A stretch of DNA of 64,000 nt from Coprovicinus avistercoris (GTDB lineage: Bacteria; Actinomycetota; Coriobacteriia; Coriobacteriales; Atopobiaceae), in assembly GCA_018714895.1 (NCBI GenBank), contig DVMQ01000003.1, positions 85,725 through 149,724 on the forward strand, in the 5' to 3' direction. Shown piece after piece: positions 43,802 through 52,549 of the stretch; the first letter of the stretch is position 1; each line of letters begins with the position of its first letter. The notes below the pieces were generated by a model. The model was given only the letters and a program-made list of their open reading frames with translations. It made no database searches and was not told the DNA's origin. Made by a program: the position numbers and the translations under genes.

Positions 43802-44791
43802 TTACATGAAGTTAAGCACACGGCCAACAATACCAACAACGAAGAGGGCCAGGATGATAGCGATCGGTGAGACCTTCTTCTTCAGCAACCAGCAGCACAG
43901 AAGGGTAAGACCAACAGCCGCAAGGCCCGGGATAAGAGAGTCGAGGTTAGCTTGCAGTGTCGTGACCTTATTCACATCAAGTGCATTGGCACCAAGGGAT
44001 GAGAACTGAGTGAGAGCTTCACGAATACCTGCTGCGACACCATCATTCTGGATGACCTCAGAGATAATCGGCACACCGGTATTGTGAACTTCAGCCAGCA
44101 CTGAAGGATCTGTTGGTGTCTCCCACACAATGTAGGAACCAACCGATTGCTGTACCGACGAGACGATCGGGGTAAACGAGATGGATACCCAACGCTGAAC
44201 CAAAGAACCAATGATAAACATACCAAGGATGGAAGCGCCCTCGGTAATCTTGCCCATCAGACCACCGGAGAGGTCCTTAGTAATTGAAGTGCCCACATGA
44301 TAGCCAAATTCCTGGGTGTACCACAGGAATGCCATACGAATGATGTTCCAAGCAAAGAAGAACAGCAGTGGGCCAATAATGGAGCCGGAAAGTGCAAATG
44401 ATGCACCAAGAGCACCAAGGATTGGACGAAGCGTGAACCAGAATACTGGGTCACCAACGCCAGCCAGCGGGCCCATCATGCCTACCTTGACACCCTGAAT
44501 TGCAACGTCATCTACAGGAGCGCCGTTTGCACGGTCCTCCTCAAGGGCGAGCGTTACGCCCATAACAGGAGCGGAAACATAAGGATGGGTGTTGTAGAAC
44601 TCCATATGACGCTTAAGCGCGGCAATCTGGTCATCCTTATCCTTATAAAGCTTCTTAATAGCGGGGATTATCGAATAGCACCAGCCGCCATTCTGCATAC
44701 GTTCGTAGTTCCACGAGCCCTGCAGGAATTGATGGCGCCATGCAATCGAAAGACGATCACGCTTAGTAAGAGCAACTCTTTCTTCTGCCAT
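43802..44791 (-). CDS. manZ: PTS mannose/fructose/sorbose family IID component
   Basis: 329 aa; ATG with GGGAGGAG upstream. Membrane IID subunit of the mannose-class permease. LTKRDRLSIAWRHQFLQGSWNYERMQNGGWCYSIIP is the conserved opening in outline, with the FLQGSWNYERMQ signature, followed by GVKVGMMGPLAGVGDPVFWFTLRPI and a C-terminal hydrophobic segment (LLCCWLLKKKVSPIAIILALF). Family length is 280-305, so the loop around residue 230-260 is somewhat extended. Class II bacteriocins often use IIC/IID of this family as receptor. Confidence 0.94.
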   Translation of the reverse strand: MAEERVALTKRDRLSIAWRHQFLQGSWNYERMQNGGWCYSIIPAIKKLYKDKDDQIAALKRHMEFYNTHPYVSAPVMGVTLALEEDRANGAPVDDVAIQGVKVGMMGPLAGVGDPVFWFTLRPILGALGASFALSGSIIGPLLFFFAWNIIRMAFLWYTQEFGYHVGTSITKDLSGGLMGKITEGASILGMFIIGSLVQRWVSISFTPIVSSVQQSVGSYIVWETPTDPSVLAEVHNTGVPIISEVIQNDGVAAGIREALTQFSSLGANALDVNKVTTLQANLDSLIPGLAAVGLTLLCCWLLKKKVSPIAIILALFVVGIVGRVLNFM

Positions 44792-44808
44792 AAGTCTCTC
44801 CTCCCTTC

Positions 44809-45624
44809 CTACTCGTAGTCATTCAAAATGTCGCCAAGCGGATCACCCGATCCGCCACCTCCCTCATTGGACTGTGCAAGCTCCTTGAGGCCGAGGTAGA
44901 TAAGAGCAAGGGAAACACCAATAACGCCGAGAGCGATAAGGGTGAGCTCGCTAATGGCAGCAACAGCAAAGCCGAGAGCAAAGAACGGCCAGGTTTCCTT
45001 TGTTGCCATCATATTGATAACCATGGCATAACCGACTGCAGCAATCATGCCGCCGCCAACAGCCATACCACCAGAAAGCCAAGCAGGCATCATGTTGAGT
45101 GCATTGGTAACAATCTGAGGATCTACGAAGCACAGAACTGCTGCAGGAATGGCAATACGGACGCCCTGCATAGCAATAGCAATGATCTGCCAAGCATCAA
45201 TAGCGCCAAAGTTGCCCTTAGCAGCCGCCGCATCCATTGCATGGACGATAGGAATAGCAAGGGTACGGCAGATCATGGTAAGGAACAGACCTGCTACAGA
45301 AAGAGGCACTGCTACTGCAATAGAAGTATTGATTGCAGTCTGAGGATCAACTGTGCCGCCATCAAGTGCCAACACCATGATAATGGCAGAGGCAACTGAG
45401 GCGAGAGCGGCGTCAGGCGCTACTGCTGCACCTACGTTTGCCCAACCAAGAGCAATTAACTGCAGGGAGCCGCCCAGAATAATACCTTCGGTGAGATGTC
45501 CGCTCACCAAGCCGATGAGCGTGCAGGCAACCAGCGGCTGATGGAACTGAAACTCATCGAGAATACCTTCCATGCCTGCCAGGAAGGCGACGATGATGAT
45601 CAGTACGACCGTGATAATCGACAT
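44809..45624 (-). CDS. manY: PTS mannose/fructose/sorbose family IIC component
   Basis: 271 aa; ATG preceded by GAAGGAGG. Highly hydrophobic, about seven transmembrane segments, forming the sugar path with IID. LAGMEGILDEFQFHQPLVACTLIGLVSG, in outline, and GGSLQLIALGWANVGAAVAPDAALASVAS are the conserved IIC segments. The last 15 residues are a Gly/Asp-rich cytoplasmic tail. It lies between manX and manZ with about 20 bases on each side, so the three are one operon. Confidence 0.95.
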   Translation of the reverse strand: MSIITVVLIIIVAFLAGMEGILDEFQFHQPLVACTLIGLVSGHLTEGIILGGSLQLIALGWANVGAAVAPDAALASVASAIIMVLALDGGTVDPQTAINTSIAVAVPLSVAGLFLTMICRTLAIPIVHAMDAAAAKGNFGAIDAWQIIAIAMQGVRIAIPAAVLCFVDPQIVTNALNMMPAWLSGGMAVGGGMIAAVGYAMVINMMATKETWPFFALGFAVAAISELTLIALGVIGVSLALIYLGLKELAQSNEGGGGSGDPLGDILNDYE

Positions 45625-45643
45625 TTAGTCAAACCCTCCTTCA

Positions 45644-46633
45644 TTAGGACGCGGCAAGCTCAGACTTGGCCTTCTTCATCACTGCATCAAACGATTCAGG
45701 AGAATCGCTGGGGACCTTACGAACGTCGAATTCAATGCCTTCTGCAGCAAGCTTCTCAAGGCAATCGACATCATCCTGATCCATAGCAATAGCGTTGGTG
45801 ACAACAACCTTGCCCACAGAGTGAGCCATAGAGCCGAGATTGACCTTCTTAATGTCCACACCACCCTCAACACAACGCAGTAAATCCTGGGGTGTCTCGA
45901 AGAGCAGCAGTGCCTTTGTGGCACCAAAACGTGGATCGTGAGCAACCTCAATCATCTTGTTAACAGGAATGACGTGCGCCTTAACTCCTGGAGGGGCTGC
46001 TTGCATGATCATCGTCTTACGAAGGTCATCGTGAGCAACATCATCAGAAACAACAATGATGCGATCGGGATTGGTTTGCTTTGTCCAGGTGGTGGCAACC
46101 TGGCCATGAAGCAAACGAGTGTCTACACGGCAAAGGACAAACTTAATGTGACCGTCACCGAGTACCGTACCCTCCGGAATAGCGCCAACGGCTGGAGCCG
46201 ATGCCTGTGCAGGAGCTGCAGCAGGAGCAGCAGCAACTTCAGGCTTTGTACGGATACCCGACCTTGCTTCTTCGAAGATCTCCTTAGCCACATCTTCAGC
46301 TGTTTCTGCACCCATCCTCGCGCCATAGGCAGAAACGAGCATTGGAAGGTTAAGGCCGGTCATAGCGATCCAACCTGGATGACCCTCTTCTTCAATCAGA
46401 CGAGAAACCTGATTGAAGGGAGTGCCTCCCCACAGATCAACGAGGAACAGGACTTGCTCCTGATCGTCAAATGTGGCGATAGCATCCAGCAACTTCCCAT
46501 GCATATCGTCTGGGCCCATGTCTGGGGTAAGCACGACAGCCGCAACGTTTTCCTGCGGACCAAAGATCATCTGACCAGACTCTTTGATGCCTTCAGCAAA
46601 CGAACCGTGGCTGGCAAGGACAATGCTGACCAT
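45644..46633 (-). CDS. manX: PTS mannose/fructose/sorbose family IIAB fusion
   Basis: 329 aa; ATG with GGAGG upstream. The IIA domain (residues 1-135) carries the phosphorylated His9 in LASHG and VDLWGGTPFNQ. An Ala/Pro-rich hinge of about 25 residues (AAAPAAAPAQASAPA) leads to the IIB domain, where His176 in VDTRLLHGQVATTW accepts phosphate and passes it to mannose-class hexoses. Order manX-manY-manZ-DUF956 matches the mannose PTS of lactic acid bacteria. It is the first gene; the 289-base upstream gap includes TTAAGA and TACTAT spaced by 18 bases on the minus strand, a possible promoter. No sigma-54 -24/-12 element was seen. Confidence 0.95.
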   Translation of the reverse strand: MVSIVLASHGSFAEGIKESGQMIFGPQENVAAVVLTPDMGPDDMHGKLLDAIATFDDQEQVLFLVDLWGGTPFNQVSRLIEEEGHPGWIAMTGLNLPMLVSAYGARMGAETAEDVAKEIFEEARSGIRTKPEVAAAPAAAPAQASAPAVGAIPEGTVLGDGHIKFVLCRVDTRLLHGQVATTWTKQTNPDRIIVVSDDVAHDDLRKTMIMQAAPPGVKAHVIPVNKMIEVAHDPRFGATKALLLFETPQDLLRCVEGGVDIKKVNLGSMAHSVGKVVVTNAIAMDQDDVDCLEKLAAEGIEFDVRKVPSDSPESFDAVMKKAKSELAAS

Positions 46634-46922
46634 TCTTCCTCCTTTTCATCATTACTCGTGGCTTACAAAACAACTTACGACCGGAAGCAAAACATCATCA
46701 CTCTGCTACCACCTGAAAAGGGTGAAGAAGCTCATTGTTCCGGGTAATACACATGTAGGAATTATGAATGAGTATGAAGAATTTGTAAAGATACCTCATA
46801 GATCACATTTGGATTAAATTTACGTTCCACCTGTATAGTAAAATGCGCAATATTTTATTCTTAATAGTTGTACCAGGCAGCCATTTCAAACGAGTAACTC
46901 AAATGTAACGAGCCTGTGTTTC

Positions 46923-48041
46923 TCAAACCTCTAGACAAACAAGATCGTGTGTTGAAGCGGTAAATGGCGAAAAGCCGTCATCTGTGACAACGCCAAAATC
47001 CTCAAGACGAATGCCAAACCTGCCTGGTAAATAAATACCAGGTTCAACAGTTACTACAGAGCCTGCTGGCAGCCCCTCATGCCAAGCAGTACCCAAACTG
47101 GGCCACTCATGTATTTCAAGACCAACACCATGGCCAAGACCATGGCCAAAGTAGTCTCCATAGCCCGCCTCAGCAATTATCTTACAGGCCAGCTCATGAA
47201 TCTCAGAACCAATACATCCTGGTTTAATTGCAGCAGCACACGTCTCATGCGCTTCACGCACTACCTCATAGACCTTACGCTGCTCATCTGTGGCATTACC
47301 AACACAAACCGTACGCGTCATATCAGCGTGATAGTCATGTAACGCAGCACCGTAATCCATAACGATAAGATCGCCAACCTCAATTACACGATCACTTGGA
47401 CGGGCGTGTGGATTGGCACCCTGAGGGCCGGAAGCAACAATTGAAGGAAATGAAAGAGCATCGGCTCCATGCGAAAGCATAAAGCCCTCAAGCTCTGCTC
47501 GGACTTCCAGCTCAGTCAAACCAGGTCGAATAAACTCGCAAATATGTGCAAACGCATTGTCGGTTATATCTTGTGCCTGCTGAATAAGAGCTAATTCCTC
47601 TTCATCCTTTACCATGCGTAAACGACGAATATCACCATGCAAACGAGGTGTTAAGCAAGCAACCGAACGTGCGGACAGTGCCTCTCCAAGCGCATCAAAA
47701 AAGGCAAGATCACACGTATCTTCTATGGCCACCACACGCGCATGGGTTTCAACTACCCGTGCAGCCACCCATTGAGCAGGGCTTATACGCTCCTGATCAA
47801 GCAGCCACGCCTCATTTAACCGTTCAACAAGTGTGTTGTAGTAGCGCGAATCGGTGTGAAACCACAGTTGATTTTCCGTGATAAAGGCGACATGAGCCAC
47901 TTCTTCATCGAATGTCTGTGCTGCCCCCGTTAACCAGCGCAAATCGGGAATATTTCTCACTATCACCGCATCGTATCCCCGCTGAGACATTAACTGACGC
48001 AAGCGTGCAATACGCTCAGACGTATCCACAGCTACTCCCAT
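46923..48041 (-). CDS. Xaa-Pro aminopeptidase (M24 family)
   Basis: 372 aa; ATG after GGGGACAGG. Cytoplasmic metallopeptidase that removes a residue before Pro. N-terminal creatinase-like domain, then the pita-bread domain with the five metal ligands: Asp in VMDYGAAL, Asp in YHADMTRTV, His in HGLGHGVGLEIHE, Glu in VTVEPGIYL and Glu in GIRLEDFGV. Family members next to efp are often named pepQ or pepP; the distinction from a dipeptidase cannot be made here. It follows the aroB-like gene closely. In many relatives it directly precedes efp; here the man operon lies between. Confidence 0.93.
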   Translation of the reverse strand: MGVAVDTSERIARLRQLMSQRGYDAVIVRNIPDLRWLTGAAQTFDEEVAHVAFITENQLWFHTDSRYYNTLVERLNEAWLLDQERISPAQWVAARVVETHARVVAIEDTCDLAFFDALGEALSARSVACLTPRLHGDIRRLRMVKDEEELALIQQAQDITDNAFAHICEFIRPGLTELEVRAELEGFMLSHGADALSFPSIVASGPQGANPHARPSDRVIEVGDLIVMDYGAALHDYHADMTRTVCVGNATDEQRKVYEVVREAHETCAAAIKPGCIGSEIHELACKIIAEAGYGDYFGHGLGHGVGLEIHEWPSLGTAWHEGLPAGSVVTVEPGIYLPGRFGIRLEDFGVVTDDGFSPFTASTHDLVCLEV

Positions 48042-48050
48042 ACCTGTCCC

Positions 48051-49217
48051 CTATTCTTCAGACGCTGTTTCAGACACTACGTCGTTCTCATCCAGATCAG
48101 CCAAAAGGTCAACACGTGAATCACACCAGGCAGCAATATTTGCTGCAAACGCATCGTCGTCTACCGAAGACAAACGAACACGACCTATGGCTTCGGGCAA
48201 TGGGAACATAAATCTGTTTGAATGAGCAAAACAAGCTGCTCTTACGGCATCAGTAAGCTCCTGAGCTGATACATCGCAGGCAACTTCGCCCAAACCAAAA
48301 CGTTCGAGCAAAGCATCTTGAGCATACACGAGGTCAATTTTGGCTTTACCGCAACCGACTGCCAAACGCGAAGAGAATCGCAGATCCTCAGCAATAAGTA
48401 CTGCTTCTGGACAACCCTCCACCAGTTCATTAAGCGCACGAGCAAACACTGTGCCATAGGAAAGTGCCTGACGCATGGCAAGCGACGTTGCAGATGCCAG
48501 CTTGCAGCGAGAACGAACAAGCTCAAGAAGATGTGTCGCAAAAACATCAATATTGCCAGCGGCTATAGATTCAGCATCACCCGCAAGTGAGGCAAGCGCA
48601 TCATTTCCGTCACACACTGCAGTTGCAACACTCAAAGCGAGAGCCGCCTCAAAAGCATCGCCCTCAACCAAGCCAGGAAGATCCAAATCGAAGAACGCCA
48701 TGCGAGGATACGTTTTCACCGATATCATGCGACCGCGGCCATCTTCAACATCCAACGCTCGCGGAGAGGCAATGCCTTCCAGCAAGGCAAACGTATCGGT
48801 GGGAACAACCGCAAGCGGGGTACCTCCACACCAAACACCGCTTACAAACGATGCCAATCCTAAGGTTTTGCTATCTCCAACAGCAAGTATGACATCATCG
48901 GTAGTAATACCTGCAGCATCAAGCTGCTCAATAAGCTCTTCAGCCGACCTGAGCGTGCAGCTCTTGTCGGTTGGTGATGCAAGTATGACAGCATTAAATC
49001 CGCCGTCTGAAAGTTGGCGACAAACCTCTTGAGAGATTTCCTCTGAAACACCTTCGCCAATAAATGCAGCTGCCAATCTTGGTTTACCGGTAAGAGAACG
49101 CAGCTCCTTGCCCATCGAATCAAGCGCGCCATGTCCCATGCGCAAATCGCATGATGTTCCAGGCAAGGCCATAGTCTGGCGCTTTACCAGAACTGCGCCA
49201 AAAGTCTCCTCGCTCAT
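48051..49217 (-). CDS. 3-dehydroquinate synthase homologue lacking catalytic residues
   Basis: 388 aa from the ATG at 49217, six bases after GAGGGG and overlapping the aroK stop (ATGA). The fold of DHQ synthase is recognisable from order and spacing: a sugar-phosphate-binding part with DVILAVGDSKTLGLASFVSGVW, TPLAVVPTDTFALLEGI and RQALSYGTVFARALNELVEG. The matching positions in active AroB read GGGVVGDLAGF, VPTTLLAxxDxxVGGK and GHTxGHAxE. So the NAD-binding glycines, the active-site Asp and Lys, and the two zinc-binding His are all replaced, as is the Glu of GFAEVIK. It is therefore unlikely to make dehydroquinate. It may be a pseudoenzyme or a decaying gene, though the frame is full length and intact. 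Confidence 0.8.
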   Translation of the reverse strand: MSEETFGAVLVKRQTMALPGTSCDLRMGHGALDSMGKELRSLTGKPRLAAAFIGEGVSEEISQEVCRQLSDGGFNAVILASPTDKSCTLRSAEELIEQLDAAGITTDDVILAVGDSKTLGLASFVSGVWCGGTPLAVVPTDTFALLEGIASPRALDVEDGRGRMISVKTYPRMAFFDLDLPGLVEGDAFEAALALSVATAVCDGNDALASLAGDAESIAAGNIDVFATHLLELVRSRCKLASATSLAMRQALSYGTVFARALNELVEGCPEAVLIAEDLRFSSRLAVGCGKAKIDLVYAQDALLERFGLGEVACDVSAQELTDAVRAACFAHSNRFMFPLPEAIGRVRLSSVDDDAFAANIAAWCDSRVDLLADLDENDVVSETASEE

Positions 49218-49768
49218 AGCAAACCCCTCTCCCACAAAATGCAGCCCGCTTCTTGAGCCACTTCGTCGAATGTCTTTCCAGTAATACTTATGGTGACGTC
49301 TGCCACCGCTTCATAGAGCGGACGCCTATGCTCATAAAGAGCAGGCGCATCATCCAAAGTTGTAAGTTCTGGACGGCGAGAAAGACTTCTTATCTGGCGC
49401 AAAGAATCGTCAAGACAACCATCGAGAAAAACAATGGTTCCCATATGCGCCATCAATTGCCCGTTCTCCCGACGCTCTACAATACCTCCACCGCAACTTA
49501 CCAGAAGGCTTTTACGTCGAGCAAGGCCGCGGAGCACCACGGTTTCGGCATCACGAAACGCATTTTCACCTTCTACTTCATATATCTGCGCCACTGACTC
49601 ATGGCATGCAAGCTCAACAAGCCTATCGGTGTCAACGTACGCGCGTCCAAATAAGCGGCCCAAATTTCGTGCAACGGTAGATTTACCTGCACCAAGGAAG
49701 CCCACGAAAAAGATGTGGTCACACCCTTCGTGACTCACATAGCCCTTTCTGTTGCTCGAAACTTGCAT
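49214..49768 (-). CDS. aroK: Shikimate kinase
   Basis: 184 aa from the ATG at 49768, six bases after GGGAG. Phosphorylates shikimate. Walker A is VGFLGAGKSTVARNLG near residue 23. The shikimate-binding set looks intact: YVDTDRLVE (Asp), GENAFRDAE (Arg), VSCGGGIV (Gly loop), and the lid and end arginines in SLSRRPEL and HRRPLYEAVA. Length is normal with a short N-terminal extension. It overlaps the aroB-like gene by four bases. No aroA, aroC, aroD or aroE is in the window. Confidence 0.88.
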   Translation of the reverse strand: MQVSSNRKGYVSHEGCDHIFFVGFLGAGKSTVARNLGRLFGRAYVDTDRLVELACHESVAQIYEVEGENAFRDAETVVLRGLARRKSLLVSCGGGIVERRENGQLMAHMGTIVFLDGCLDDSLRQIRSLSRRPELTTLDDAPALYEHRRPLYEAVADVTISITGKTFDEVAQEAGCILWERGLL

Positions 49769-49837
49769 CGCATGCTCCCGCCTGTATACGCATGATTTTA
49801 TCATCCGACACAGCGGCAGACATCATACGGTGGTACT

Positions 49838-50332
49838 TCACAGTGCAACGAAAATGCAACAGAGAAAGAGCGCAGCACCTGAAAGCCACGGTCCGAGAGC
49901 AAAGGTTGACTGCCGTCTTTTTAGAGCCCACAACATACCCAATAAACAGCCCGCACACATGACAAAGAGAACCCAATGTCCAAGAATTGTTGCCCAAGCA
50001 GCAAGATATTTAATGTCACCAAATCCAAGGCCAGTAACATTTTTCGAAGAACGGATAGAGAGCTCTAGTGCCGTCAAAATGCCCAAGGTGACAAAGGCGA
50101 AAATTATGCACTCCGATGGTGGAGGAAGCATGCGGACTAATCGTACAAGCGGAATAGAGGTCGTGAGAAACCCCATCACATCTACCGGCAAAAAATGAGT
50201 TTGTAGAAGCAACCGAATGAGTTGGAGCAACAAACCGAAAAGTGCAAGCGCACCTGACAACGTGTTAGGTATTTCTCGATTGCGAGCATCCTTAAGACCA
50301 ACAAGGAACGCTATCGCAACCAAAATAATCAC
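49838..50332 (-). CDS. A24 family prepilin peptidase (short form)
   Basis: 164 aa starting at GTG 50332, overlapping the yqeG stop (GTGA). Hydrophobic, about five to six helices. The two catalytic aspartates of type IV prepilin peptidases are visible: FLVGLKDARNREIPN near residue 15 and GLGFGDIKYLAAW near residue 105 (GxGD motif). The N-terminal methyltransferase domain with its CxxC pairs, present in PilD/ComC, is absent, so it is a peptidase-only form like TadV/CpaA. No pilin, ATPase or other secretion gene is nearby. Confidence 0.85.
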   Translation of the reverse strand: MIILVAIAFLVGLKDARNREIPNTLSGALALFGLLLQLIRLLLQTHFLPVDVMGFLTTSIPLVRLVRMLPPPSECIIFAFVTLGILTALELSIRSSKNVTGLGFGDIKYLAAWATILGHWVLFVMCAGCLLGMLWALKRRQSTFALGPWLSGAALFLCCIFVAL

Positions 50333-50868
50333 GAACGGGTAGTATCCCCCTTCTCAGATGTCGAATCATCATCCTGCTCAAAGGTTACTCCAGAGAGCAC
50401 AATATTCTCGACAACGCGAAACGCTTGCGTATAGAAAAGGTCAGTACGCGACTGAGGTCGTACGAGTATAGTACGCACTCCTGCCAAATTGCCAGCCATA
50501 ACATCAGTAAACACTTGGTCCCCCACCAGAACTGCTGCCTCGCGTGGAATTCCAAGACGCTTTAACGCTGCCCAAATGGCAAAAGGCGCTGGTTTCATAG
50601 CATGATCAACCTTCTGGACACCGAGCTCGCGCGCCGACTGTGCTACCTGAGTTGAATGGAAATTATTCGAGACCAAACAAAGCTCAAGACCGAGCTCGCG
50701 CGCGTGGTCAAGCCAGTCGAGTACGGCCTGTGGAGCATGCTCTGCATCTCTGGGAACACAAGTATTATCACGGTCGAGCAGGATTGCTCGAACGCCCATA
50801 TGGGCTAACTCATCTACATCAATTGCTGGAACGCTCGAAACGTAGCGCCACGCCTTTAGGATGGCCAC
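50329..50868 (-). CDS. yqeG: YqeG family HAD IIIA-type phosphatase
   Basis: 179 aa starting at GTG 50868 with GGGAG five bases upstream. HAD motif I is LLDRDNT near residue 31; motif II is VSNNF; motif III Lys is in HAMKPAP; motif IV is GDQVFTDVMAGN. The family resembles phosphatidylglycerophosphatase (mitochondrial GEP4 branch) and is often part of the aroE or yqeH cluster in Gram-positive bacteria. Substrate unproven. The C-terminal 25 residues are acidic and polar. Confidence 0.9.
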   Translation of the reverse strand: MAILKAWRYVSSVPAIDVDELAHMGVRAILLDRDNTCVPRDAEHAPQAVLDWLDHARELGLELCLVSNNFHSTQVAQSARELGVQKVDHAMKPAPFAIWAALKRLGIPREAAVLVGDQVFTDVMAGNLAGVRTILVRPQSRTDLFYTQAFRVVENIVLSGVTFEQDDDSTSEKGDTTRS

Positions 50869-50881
50869 AGATACTCCCTAC

Positions 50882-52096
50882 TTACTGAGCTGCTTGATCA
50901 GCCAGAGCTTTATCAATTGCCGCCTGATGTTCCTCATAGGTCTTCGAGAAGGTGTGGTTTGAATAGTTGCCATTCTCAATAATGAGGAAGTACAGGTAAT
51001 CCGTAGATGCCGGCTCCATTGCCGCCTTTATAGACGCCATACTTGGAGTACAAATGGGCGTTGGAGGCAGTCCTTGATTGAGGTAGGTATTGTACGGACT
51101 TTCCTGTTTCAGGTCGTCAGCGGTTACTTCTCCACCAGTTACATACCCCATAGTAGCATCGCTTTGAAGCGGCATACTATCCCTCAAACGGTTATAAAAC
51201 ACCGATGCTACAAGCGGTCTGTCCTCATCTGTTACTGCCTCGCGTTCAATAATTGAAGCGATGGTAAGAATGTCGTAGCCGTCAAGCTCAATACCGTAAG
51301 CAGATGAAATATTTGCAGCAGCTCCATCAAGGTTCAGCGGCACCACTTCTGCCTGATACTGATCGAGCATCGCACGAATTACCACATCAGCATTTACTTC
51401 TTTTCCTGAAAAATCGTATGTCTTGGGATACAGGAAGCCTTCAAGCGAATCGTCCTGCGCTTCAGACAAGAAAGGATAATCATTCACATAGTTTGAAGCT
51501 TTTGCCTGAGCCAGAAAAACATCCTGCGGAATCCCTAAGGACGACTCAACCTCGCTTGCAAGGCGTGCCTCAGTAAGTCCTTCCGCAACAACAAGGCGCG
51601 ACTCAGTGGTGTTTGGCCCCTGAACCAGCTGTTTTACGACATCAGAAACATCTTCTCCGGTGACAAAGGAGTACGTGCCACTCTTGAGGTTTTGCTCAGC
51701 ACCCTGCGCACGCAATTCTTTGTAGAACTCATCCTGGCTAGAAAGAACTCCCGCCTCACTCAGTTCAGAGTAAATGGTTGCCGCTCCTGAGCCCTCAGGA
51801 ATGGTAATGGTAACTTGCTGGCCTGCAGGCACCCCTGCATTTTTATCAGAACCATTCAAAACCGAACAGGCGACAAAAACTATGAGGACAAGAGCGATGA
51901 GCGCTGCGATTGTTCCAACTAAAATGGGAAGATGTGAGGGTTGCTGCGTCCGATGACGAGAGTGTGCTCGGCGTGTTGTATGCATTGATAAGGATGAACG
52001 ACGATGGCTATATGCTGTCGTGCGAGCAGATACTCGCGGAGAAGCCTTGCGTGTCGTGCGCGATGTCCCATGCGCAAGCGTACGACGTGTAGCCAT
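50882..52096 (-). CDS. mltG: Endolytic transglycosylase MltG (YceG-like)
   Basis: 404 aa; ATG with AAAAGGAG upstream. A basic Arg/Ser/Thr/His-rich cytoplasmic tail of about 55 residues, one transmembrane helix (about residues 57-77), then a LysM-like segment (VTIPEGSGAATIYSEL) and the YceG domain. The domain has the catalytic Glu in ILTIASIIEREA, and VFYNRLRDSMPLQSDATMGY, then SPYNTYLNQGLPPTPICTPS. It cleaves nascent glycan strands at the membrane. Order alaS, ruvX, mltG is widely conserved. Length is normal. Confidence 0.94.
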   Translation of the reverse strand: MATRRTLAHGTSRTTRKASPRVSARTTAYSHRRSSLSMHTTRRAHSRHRTQQPSHLPILVGTIAALIALVLIVFVACSVLNGSDKNAGVPAGQQVTITIPEGSGAATIYSELSEAGVLSSQDEFYKELRAQGAEQNLKSGTYSFVTGEDVSDVVKQLVQGPNTTESRLVVAEGLTEARLASEVESSLGIPQDVFLAQAKASNYVNDYPFLSEAQDDSLEGFLYPKTYDFSGKEVNADVVIRAMLDQYQAEVVPLNLDGAAANISSAYGIELDGYDILTIASIIEREAVTDEDRPLVASVFYNRLRDSMPLQSDATMGYVTGGEVTADDLKQESPYNTYLNQGLPPTPICTPSMASIKAAMEPASTDYLYFLIIENGNYSNHTFSKTYEEHQAAIDKALADQAAQ

Positions 52097-52122
52097 GAAA
52101 CTCCTTTTCAGAGATAACCGTA

Positions 52123-52548
52123 TTAGTTACTCGAAACCTGCTTGCGTGAATCGAGCCAGGTCTGCAAAAACAATGATGCTGCAACCATATCTACTTTGCC
52201 GCGCATTGCACGTTCTGAAAGCCCCTCTTCATGCAGGATACGCTTTGCCTCTTTTGAGGACAGCCGTTCATCCACAAACTCCAGCGGAAGACCGCAATTT
52301 TCAGCAATTTGTTGGGCATGTGTTACTGCTTCTTCGGCCTGAGGACCCAACTCTCCAGAAAGTGTCAGCGGACGCCCGCATATTAAAAGTTCGGGTTCCC
52401 AATCTTCTAAAACACGCCTAAAAGAAGAGGCGTGAGCGAGTACCTCAGCAGCTGGCAAAACACAGACTGGTGAAGCTACTCGCTCGGAGGGATCGCTTAT
52501 TGCAATCCCTACGCGCACCCTTCCTATGTCAAGCGCCATAATGCGCAC
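52123..52548 (-). CDS. ruvX: RuvX/YqgF family Holliday-junction resolvase-like protein
   Basis: 141 aa starting at GTG 52548, one base after the alaS stop; ATG three codons later is an alternative. RNase H-like fold: ALDIGRVRVGIAISD with the first acidic residue, GRPLTLSGELGPQAE, and VDERLSSKEAKRIL with the second acidic site. The family processes pre-16S rRNA 5' ends and was first predicted as a resolvase. Length is normal. Confidence 0.92.
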   Translation of the reverse strand: MRIMALDIGRVRVGIAISDPSERVASPVCVLPAAEVLAHASSFRRVLEDWEPELLICGRPLTLSGELGPQAEEAVTHAQQIAENCGLPLEFVDERLSSKEAKRILHEEGLSERAMRGKVDMVAASLFLQTWLDSRKQVSSN

Positions 52549-52549
52549 G

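Noticed and set aside
46634..46922. Sigma-54 promoter for the mannose PTS operon
   Set aside because: Searched by eye for TGGCAC-N5-TTGC on the minus strand; none found, and no LevR/ManR-type regulator is nearby.
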